Of a stretch of DNA of 11,838 nucleotides, positions 6,574 to 11,838 are shown one piece after another. The notes beneath the pieces are model-generated. The model was not told the origin of the DNA. It ran no database searches and saw nothing but the letters and a program-made list of their open reading frames with translations. Numbering within the stretch: the stretch's first letter is position 1; each line of letters opens with the position of its first letter. This stretch comes from Phycisphaerae bacterium (GTDB taxonomy: Bacteria > Planctomycetota > Phycisphaerae > JAAYCJ01): assembly GCA_012514125.1 (NCBI GenBank), contig JAAZAW010000372.1:1-11838 (forward strand), given 5' to 3'. Position numbers and translations under genes: made by a program.

Positions 6574-7452
6574 TTATTGACCCAGGTTGGAATAAAATCG
6601 TGACGAATTCTGTGGAGTGCGAGCCATAAGAAATTGAATTCGCTTATACTGATCGCTTTGCAAAAGAGACCGCAGCTCCTGTCGGGCTACTCCCAGAGTC
6701 GTTCGACGGGATAAATGAACCAGCAAGATATGTTCATTTTCCAAAATATCCTGCAAACGTAAAAAATCGTCCAGATGCAGATGATATCCTGCCTGGGCGC
6801 GGGTTCGGTGACCTTGCTCGATAAATGTACATTCCAGAATCAAAATCTTCGCCTTGCGAACACAATCAAGCTCGAAGAATTTTCCATAAGCCGTATCACC
6901 ACAATAACATACCAGCGGAACTTCCAGATTGTACGTCATTTCTATACCGCTTCGCCGAATCTCCGCCAGTTTATGCCCCGGCAGATCCAGAAACTCGGGC
7001 TTGAGTTTCTGACGAATTTCTACCACGCTGTAACCCAGACATGGCCCGCCGTGAACCGTCTGGAATGTTCGAGCCACCAGACCCCGGCGAAGGGGATAAT
7101 CTTCATCCGGACCGACCCCGACTATTCGATAGGGCGTTCGATGTCCTTCGATTTCACACCAGGCGTCCATCAACCGATGGATCGGATTGACCAGATCATG
7201 CGGAACAATCATCGTCCCGTTCCGATTGGCCAGAAAGTTTCGTTGGGAAAAATAATACGCAATTCCCGCCGCATGATCCATATGTCCATGGGTCAGCAGG
7301 ACATTGTCGATATTCAAAATTTCACTCGGTGCCCGTCCAATATCGAAACAAACGTTAAGCTCCGGTACGCCCACGACGCTTTCTTCACCCGCCAGAGAGT
7401 ATCCAATGAACGTATATCCGCCAAATTGAATTTTATTTACTCGCGCATTCAT
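6574..7452 (-). CDS. Metallo-beta-lactamase-fold hydrolase, RNase Z-like
   Basis: A 292-residue metallohydrolase of the MBL fold. Metal-ligand motifs in order: THGHMDH (His55, His57, Asp59, His60), His134 in VHGGP, Asp186 in YCGDTAYG and His246 in VHLSRRT. The last resembles the HFSxRY motif of RNase Z, and the 292-residue length is close to the roughly 307 residues of short-form RNase Z. However, the segment between His134 and Asp186 (KLKPEFLDLPGHKLAEIRRSG) differs from the canonical RNase Z flexible-arm sequence. A second His pair (His224, His226) lies in GYHLHLDD. It could process tRNA 3' ends or be a related phosphodiesterase of unknown substrate. No usable Shine-Dalgarno spacing precedes the ATG: the only purine run, AAAGG, ends one base before it. 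It is the first of three leftward genes, 130 bases before perR. Confidence 0.82.
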   Translation of the reverse strand: MNARVNKIQFGGYTFIGYSLAGEESVVGVPELNVCFDIGRAPSEILNIDNVLLTHGHMDHAAGIAYYFSQRNFLANRNGTMIVPHDLVNPIHRLMDAWCEIEGHRTPYRIVGVGPDEDYPLRRGLVARTFQTVHGGPCLGYSVVEIRQKLKPEFLDLPGHKLAEIRRSGIEMTYNLEVPLVCYCGDTAYGKFFELDCVRKAKILILECTFIEQGHRTRAQAGYHLHLDDFLRLQDILENEHILLVHLSRRTTLGVARQELRSLLQSDQYKRIQFLMARTPQNSSRFYSNLGQ

Positions 7453-7459
7453 ACCTTTA

Positions 7460-7487
7460 TTTATACTCGTTTTGTCCGCTTTAACAA
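7460..7487 (-). promoter_or_regulatory. Candidate promoter abutting the hydrolase start codon
   Basis: On the minus strand TTGTTA (7482-7487), 16 bases, then TATAAA (7460-7465). Only seven bases separate the -10 from the ATG, so the predicted start of transcription falls at or next to the initiation codon. A weaker alternative further upstream is TTGACC around 7523-7528, with poor -10 spacing. Confidence 0.45.
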
Positions 7488-7600
7488 GTCTTTATCCATT
7501 AAAATAGCCTTCGGATTTTTAATTCGGTCAAATCTCAATTTTTGCTGGAAAATTTGGGAAGGGGGCTTCGGGACCAGATGATTAAAAACGCAGGCTTTTT

Positions 7601-7628
7601 TTGCATTCTTTGTAAAATGTGGTATATT
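7601..7628 (+). promoter_or_regulatory. Candidate promoter of the ABC exporter locus
   Basis: TTGCAT (7601-7606) and TATATT (7623-7628) are 16 bases apart. Transcription would start near 7635, leaving a leader of about 240 bases before the first ABC gene. No stronger promoter is seen closer to the gene; TTGACC at 7772-7777 lacks a good -10 and lies inside a predicted RNA stem. Confidence 0.5.
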
Positions 7629-7635
7629 TATTTAA

Positions 7636-7876
7636 ACAGGTCGTTTTTTTGTGCGGGATGAGCCGATGAGGCTGAATGAGAGTAAACCTGTGAAAACATA
7701 AAGGAGTTTGTCCCGGAAAACCAAAATCCGGGAAATATAAGATGATATTAATAATATAAAATCATGTATGCTTGACCGATTGAGTATTTTCATGATTTTT
7801 AACGGACTAAGCAACGCAAGGCGGGCGAGCCGGGCGTTGCTAATTTATTGGTATCAAATAAAATCGCGGGTCGAAA
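7636..7876 (+). ncRNA. Structured 5' leader of the ABC exporter operon, candidate cis-regulatory RNA
   Basis: Four stems can be drawn in order. (1) ACAGGT 7636-7641 with ACCTGT 7686-7691, enclosing AGCC 7661-7664 with GGCT 7670-7673. (2) TCCCGGA 7711-7717 with TCCGGGA 7727-7733, loop of nine. (3) AAAATCATG 7758-7766 with CATGATTTT 7791-7799, then ATGCTTGA 7768-7775 with TTGAGTAT 7780-7787 (three G-U pairs), loop CCGA. (4) GCAACGC 7811-7817 with GCGTTGC 7834-7840, with an inner GGC/GCC (7820-7822, 7829-7831) across facing AA and GG. Stem 4 is followed by TAATTTATT, a poor T-run. An 11-codon frame (7666-7701) begins inside structure 1. I could not match this to a riboswitch class I know. Structures were drawn by eye, with no energies. 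Confidence 0.4.
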
Positions 7877-9607
7877 ATGAAGAGCTTCAGGATAATTTGG
7901 AAATTCCTAAGTCCTTATAAAAAATGGTTTTATAGGGCAGTTGGATTGACGGCGATTTGCACGGTCACCTCATTGGTCCCTCCGTACCTGCTGGGATTAA
8001 TCGTCGATGAAGTCATCGGTAAAAATCAAATGGACCTCTTTGTTCCGGTCATGGTCATATTTATTGTGACTCCTCTGGTCGGAAACTTCGTTGGTTTTAT
8101 CAATAATTATACGGTGAGTTTGATCGGCCATAAACTTGTGCTTGATATGCGTCGTCAGCTTTACGAGCATTTGCAGAACTTGCCGATGCGATTTTATGAT
8201 AAAAGTTCCACGGGCGCTTTGATGGAACGATTGATGGGGGATGTGGCACAGGTTCAGCAGATGGTTACGGGTCAGACGATCACAATGGCGTCGGATATTG
8301 TGGCTTGTGTTGTGGCGATGGGGTTCATGATCAGCCTGAATTGGCGAATGAGTCTGCTGCTTTCTTTGTTTGTTCCTTTGTACGTTTTTAATTATCGATT
8401 TTTTATCGTTCGGATTCGCAAGTGGGGCGAGATTGTTCGTCAGAAGATGGAAGTTATTTCGGCGAACATGCAGGAACGCCTCACAGGCGCGTTGGCGGTC
8501 AAAGCTTTTAATCGGGAAAAGACGGAAGATCGACATTTTGCTCACAGGGCGTATGATGCGAAGGATTCGGCTGTCAAGACGCATATCAATTCGATTGCGT
8601 TTGGAACGACCTCGAACCTGATTTACTGGATTGGGCAAACCGGTATTTATTTAATTGGTTGTTATCTGGTGATTCGGAACGAGATGACGCTTGGTGCGGT
8701 TATTGCGTTTACCAGTTATTGCGTTTATTTGCTTGGTCCCGCGGTGCGATTCAGTCAGATGACCGATCAGGTGGAACGCGCGATGATTTCGGTGAACCGG
8801 ATCGGTGAGCTTTTGAACGAGCCGATCGATCCGCCGGACCCGAAGGACGCGGTGTATATCGACAAGTTCAAAGGTCATGTCGAGCTTAAGGATTTGACGT
8901 TTGGTTATGACGATGAGAATATGGTGCTCAAGGGGATCAATTTGGATGTGGCAGCGGGGAAGACGGTGGCGTTGGTTGGGCACACGGGTTGTGGGAAGAC
9001 GACGATTATTTCGTTGCTGCTTCGTTTTTATCGGGTGAAACCGGGGCAGATCCTGATCGACGGGGTGGATATCAATCGTCTGTCGCATCAGTGTTTGCGG
9101 AACAATATTGCGATGGTTCCGCAGGAACCGGTTTTATTTGAAGGGACGGTTCGTGAGAATATCGCGTATGGGATGCCGGGGGCGGGTCTGGAGCAGATTA
9201 TTTCGGCGGCGAAGGCGGCGGAGATTCATCAAATGATTCTGGAGCTTCCCGATGGATATGATACGTTTCTGGGAGAAGAGGGAATGAAATTGTCGGTGGG
9301 TCAGAAGCAGCGTATCGTGATTGCACGGGCGATATTGGCGGATCCATCGATTTTGATCATGGATGAGGCGACGAGTTCGTTGGATACGGAATCGGAAAGA
9401 CTGTTACAAAAGGCTTTGTCGATCATCATGGCGAATCGAACGTGTTTTGTGGTGGCCCATCGTTTGAGCACCATTGTCGGGGCGGATATTATCGTGGTTT
9501 TGTCTCAAGGTAAAATCCTGGAGGTGGGACGACATGAGGAATTACTGGCGATCGAGAACGGTCATTATCGGCAATTATATCTCACGCAATTTACGAAGGT
9601 GGCCTGA
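7877..9607 (+). CDS. ABC exporter half-transporter, subunit A (type I exporter, MsbA/LmrA-like)
   Basis: A 576-residue membrane protein with an N-terminal transmembrane domain (six helices at about 17-43, 54-78, 135-154, 156-177, 242-266, 271-293) fused to an ATPase domain (about 336-576). ATPase motifs: A-loop Tyr in FGYDDEN, Walker A GHTGCGKT at 368-375, Q-loop VPQEPVLF, signature LSVGQ at 472-476, Walker B ILIMDE with Asp496 and catalytic Glu497, D-loop SSLD, and H-loop His528. The signature has Val in place of the first Gly of LSGGQ; everything needed for hydrolysis on its own Walker A/B side is intact. It probably pairs with the next gene, 86 bases downstream, as a heterodimeric exporter in the inner membrane. 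Substrate cannot be read from sequence; drugs, lipids or peptides are all possible. The start ATG has only a weak purine site (GCGGGT). Codons favour G and T at third positions, unlike lon. Confidence 0.92.
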   Translation: MKSFRIIWKFLSPYKKWFYRAVGLTAICTVTSLVPPYLLGLIVDEVIGKNQMDLFVPVMVIFIVTPLVGNFVGFINNYTVSLIGHKLVLDMRRQLYEHLQNLPMRFYDKSSTGALMERLMGDVAQVQQMVTGQTITMASDIVACVVAMGFMISLNWRMSLLLSLFVPLYVFNYRFFIVRIRKWGEIVRQKMEVISANMQERLTGALAVKAFNREKTEDRHFAHRAYDAKDSAVKTHINSIAFGTTSNLIYWIGQTGIYLIGCYLVIRNEMTLGAVIAFTSYCVYLLGPAVRFSQMTDQVERAMISVNRIGELLNEPIDPPDPKDAVYIDKFKGHVELKDLTFGYDDENMVLKGINLDVAAGKTVALVGHTGCGKTTIISLLLRFYRVKPGQILIDGVDINRLSHQCLRNNIAMVPQEPVLFEGTVRENIAYGMPGAGLEQIISAAKAAEIHQMILELPDGYDTFLGEEGMKLSVGQKQRIVIARAILADPSILIMDEATSSLDTESERLLQKALSIIMANRTCFVVAHRLSTIVGADIIVVLSQGKILEVGRHEELLAIENGHYRQLYLTQFTKVA

Positions 9608-9693
9608 TCGGGGGAATTGAGATCCGGGGCAGTTTGGGTCGGGAACGGGAAACAGGAAAACGCATTAAGCAGACGAAGAGGCGTTAGTTTATC

Positions 9694-11700
9694 ATGAACG
9701 CAATGGTGCAGATTTATAAACGGTATTTTAGGAATTATAAGGGCGCTCTGGTTGTCATGGGCATTTGTTTCGTGATTGCCGCGGGCGAGAGTTCGATGAT
9801 GTCGGCTATCAGTCGATATCTGGTTGACGATGTGATGGAAGTGAATCTGATGCTCGAGCCGATGCTTCATGGTCAGCCGAGAGATTTCGTCGACAAGGAC
9901 ATCGATTTGCCGAATATTCCTCGCGACAAGATGGTTTCATCGCGGGAAATTGCGGACAAGCCTTTGCCGGCGGAGATGAGCAACCGGAAGGTATTGACGG
10001 CGGATATTCCGGCGGACGGCGCGTTGGCGGATCGGATACAGGCCCGTCCGGGCAAGCCCACGGCATTGAAACTTCAGTTGCTGTTTTGGGTCGTGGTGAT
10101 CATGTTTACGGTTCATTTTCTGGCGATCGGGATCCAGACGTATGGGAATGTGCTTATGTGCAACATTCCCAAGCAGATCGTGCTCCAGATGCGTATGCAC
10201 ATGCACGAGAAACTGATGAGGCTTCAGTTGAGTTTTCACAACCAGCACCAGACGGGCAGGCTGATGTCACGCGCAATCGACGATATGCAGGTGATCGAGA
10301 GCAACTTTGCGAATGTGATGACGACCCTGGCGACGATTATGGGATTGCTGATTATCAATATTTCCATCATGTTTTATATTTCACCCAAGTTGACGATGAT
10401 TTCGCTGGTTGTGATGCCGTTTTATTTCTATGCGCACAAGGTGCTTTGCGATAAGATTCGTGTGCTTCAGCGGGGACAGCGAAAGAAAAATGCGGCTCTT
10501 TACGGGTTTATTCGCGACCGGCTGGCGAATCCTCGGATTATTAAGGGTTTCGGTCAGGAAAAGCGGGAATTGATCAACTTTTTCGTGCGGTCGAAGGGTA
10601 TCTTCCGCGATAATCGCAAAATTGTGGTGCTTAATAATACGCTTTCGATGATTTGTACTGTCATTGCCGTTTTGGCAACGGCGGTTCCGCTGGCGTATGG
10701 TGTGATGATGGTGAAAAGGGGCGAATTGACGGTGGGATATTTGCTGTTTTTCTATGGAGTTTCATGGGGGTTGTTCTGGCCTATCGCGGTGTTGAGTATT
10801 ACCAGCGCGTGGATTCAGATGCTTCGGATTTCGTGCGAGCGCGTTTTGGAAATTCTTGATGAGCCGATTATCATCGCGGATCGGCCCGACTCCAAACCCC
10901 TGGAGAGCTTCACGCATGAAATCACTATTCGGGATTTATCGTTCCGATATTCCGAGAAGCATCCGGCGGCGTTACAGGACATTAATTTGACGATCCGAAA
11001 GGGTCAGAAAATTTGTTTGATGGGGTCGTCGGGTGCGGGCAAGAGTACGCTGGGCGTTCAACTGCTTCGATTGTATGATCCGACCTCCGGCCATATCGTT
11101 GTGGATGGGGTGAACTTAAAGGATATCAAAATTTCGAGCTGGCGGCAGCGGATTTCCTGCGTTCCTCAGGAGCCGATCTTATTTTCGGGAACCTTGGCGA
11201 GCAATATTCTCTATGGGAATTCCGATGCGACCCGCGAGCAGATGATCGCCGCGGCGAAGGCGGCGGAGATTCACGATTTTATTGAATCCCTGCCGGAAAA
11301 ATATGAAACGGTGATCGGTGAAAACGGGATGCGACTTTCAGGCGGGCAAAAGCAGCGTATCAGTCTGGCTCGGGCGCTGGTGACCGATCCGGATATTCTT
11401 GTGCTCGACGATTGTACCAGTGCGTTGGACGCGGAGACCGAGTCTCGGATTCAGCGGACGTTCAAAAATTCGCTGTCGGGTAAAACGGTGATCATGATTT
11501 CGCATCGTGTTTCCGCGGCATCCAATGCGGATATGGTGGTGGTGCTCGATCATGGTAAGATCGTGGAAACGGGCGTACATCAGGAACTCTTCGAGAAGAA
11601 GGGGTATTATTGGGGACTGGTGAAAGATCAGCTTTCTCAGCATCATATTTTACCGACGCCTGATCCATGTGATGAGAAATCCAAGTGTGCAGCGGCGTAA
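9694..11700 (+). CDS. ABC exporter half-transporter, subunit B, with degenerate ATP site and extra TM1-TM2 segment
   Basis: A 668-residue half-transporter, about 90 residues longer than its partner. TM1 lies at about 17-40 and TM2 only at about 126-150; the hydrophilic stretch between them (about 48-124, rich in Asp, Pro, Lys and Arg) should face the periplasm. The remaining helices lie at about 207-230, 231-252, 318-341 and 350-370. The ATPase domain has Walker A GSSGAGKS at 444-451, Q-loop VPQEPILF, a canonical LSGGQ at 548-552, Walker B ILVLDD with Asp573 where catalytic Glu is expected, D-loop SALD and an intact H-loop His604. Asp in place of Glu marks a degenerate, slowly or non-hydrolysing site, as in the TM287/288 and BmrCD type of heterodimeric exporters. 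The protein ends with a polar tail containing two Cys. The 86-base gap to subunit A has no terminator, so the two are probably cotranscribed; the ribosome site is weak. Confidence 0.92.
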   Translation: MNAMVQIYKRYFRNYKGALVVMGICFVIAAGESSMMSAISRYLVDDVMEVNLMLEPMLHGQPRDFVDKDIDLPNIPRDKMVSSREIADKPLPAEMSNRKVLTADIPADGALADRIQARPGKPTALKLQLLFWVVVIMFTVHFLAIGIQTYGNVLMCNIPKQIVLQMRMHMHEKLMRLQLSFHNQHQTGRLMSRAIDDMQVIESNFANVMTTLATIMGLLIINISIMFYISPKLTMISLVVMPFYFYAHKVLCDKIRVLQRGQRKKNAALYGFIRDRLANPRIIKGFGQEKRELINFFVRSKGIFRDNRKIVVLNNTLSMICTVIAVLATAVPLAYGVMMVKRGELTVGYLLFFYGVSWGLFWPIAVLSITSAWIQMLRISCERVLEILDEPIIIADRPDSKPLESFTHEITIRDLSFRYSEKHPAALQDINLTIRKGQKICLMGSSGAGKSTLGVQLLRLYDPTSGHIVVDGVNLKDIKISSWRQRISCVPQEPILFSGTLASNILYGNSDATREQMIAAAKAAEIHDFIESLPEKYETVIGENGMRLSGGQKQRISLARALVTDPDILVLDDCTSALDAETESRIQRTFKNSLSGKTVIMISHRVSAASNADMVVVLDHGKIVETGVHQELFEKKGYYWGLVKDQLSQHHILPTPDPCDEKSKCAAA

Positions 11701-11838
11701 GTGTTTTAGCGTGATGGACGCGATCGTTATTGAACGCAGGCAATGGGGCAAGAAGCGTTCGAGGACGATTATCGACGAAATTGAACGGGGGATTGGCCCA
11801 TGTGTTTGCGGAACAGTCTGCTAAAGTACAGGGGATCC
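11701..11838. other. Right-edge region without a supported gene
   Basis: No intrinsic terminator is evident after the second ABC gene; only a four-base stem (GCGT/ACGC, 11709-11721) is visible. One 36-codon frame (11714-11824) is closed and lacks a ribosome site. Nothing else can be supported before the window ends. Confidence 0.5.

Noticed and set aside
7492..7500. DnaA-box-like TTATCCATT near the skew flip
   Set aside because: Only seven of nine bases match TTATCCACA and no cluster of such boxes is present, so an origin is not supported.
7655..7700. Hammerhead-ribozyme-like GATGAG and GAAAAC segments in the leader
   Set aside because: The core CUGAUGA...GAAA order with the three required helices cannot be assembled; the resemblance is superficial.
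7632..7814. A 60-codon leftward frame in the exporter leader
   Set aside because: It overlaps the predicted RNA stems, has no good ribosome site and its product is AT-driven hydrophobic sequence without features.
11714..11824. A 36-codon closed frame after the second ABC gene (starts MDAIVIERRQWGKK)
   Set aside because: No ribosome binding site, no recognisable similarity, and a chance frame of this length is expected. Kept out of the gene list.
11833..11838. GGATCC at the exact right end, suggesting a restriction-clone boundary
   Set aside because: The same hexamer occurs at 10-15, 638-643 and 9340-9345, and the left edge is not at a site; coincidence is enough.

Overview
The window carries ten protein-coding genes, one of them cut by the left edge, and looks like an ordinary bacterial chromosomal segment of middling GC content. 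Nothing fixes the taxon. The small lipoprotein, the group I-like sigma-70 promoters (TATAAT with a TTGxxx-type -35) and the clear Shine-Dalgarno sites on some genes only indicate a bacterium, probably with an outer membrane. Several variant family features (an unusual MiaA P-loop, a non-standard RNase Z-like hydrolase, a kinase-like protein of a rarely annotated family) suggest a lineage distant from the usual model organisms. Planctomycetota is my low-confidence guess. I found no mobile element, CRISPR array, tRNA or rRNA.

Layout. At 2-565 (+) is the 3' end of a copper P-type ATPase (copA). It overlaps by four bases the convergent tRNA-modification gene miaA (562-1533, -). A divergent intergenic region with a near-consensus promoter drives a rightward series: a small coiled-coil lipoprotein (1604-1900), an Hsp20 small heat-shock protein (1986-2471) and the ATP-dependent protease Lon (2458-5028). 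The Hsp20 and Lon reading frames overlap by 14 bases, so a holdase chaperone and a protease are made from coupled frames. A hairpin at 5065-5093 closes this unit.

From 7452 down to 5115 three genes run leftward: an RNase Z-like metallo-beta-lactamase-fold hydrolase, a PerR-type peroxide regulator (its promoter carries a perfect palindrome across the -10) and a small P-loop kinase-like protein. The spacings and separate candidate promoters suggest three transcription units rather than one operon. The hydrolase promoter sits so close to its ATG that the mRNA may be leaderless.

From about 7600 to 11700 (+) is a two-gene ABC exporter locus, preceded by a leader of roughly 240 bases with four potential RNA stems. 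The two half-transporters carry complementary defects: LSVGQ instead of LSGGQ in the first, and Asp instead of the catalytic Glu in the second. In a head-to-tail dimer both defects fall in the same ATP site, the hallmark of an asymmetric heterodimeric exporter. The second subunit also has an added hydrophilic segment of about 75 residues between TM1 and TM2, predicted to lie outside the cytoplasm.

The most interesting items are the structured leader of the exporter locus, the asymmetric exporter with its extra external segment, and the palindrome-over-promoter at perR. I found no wholly new multi-gene system.
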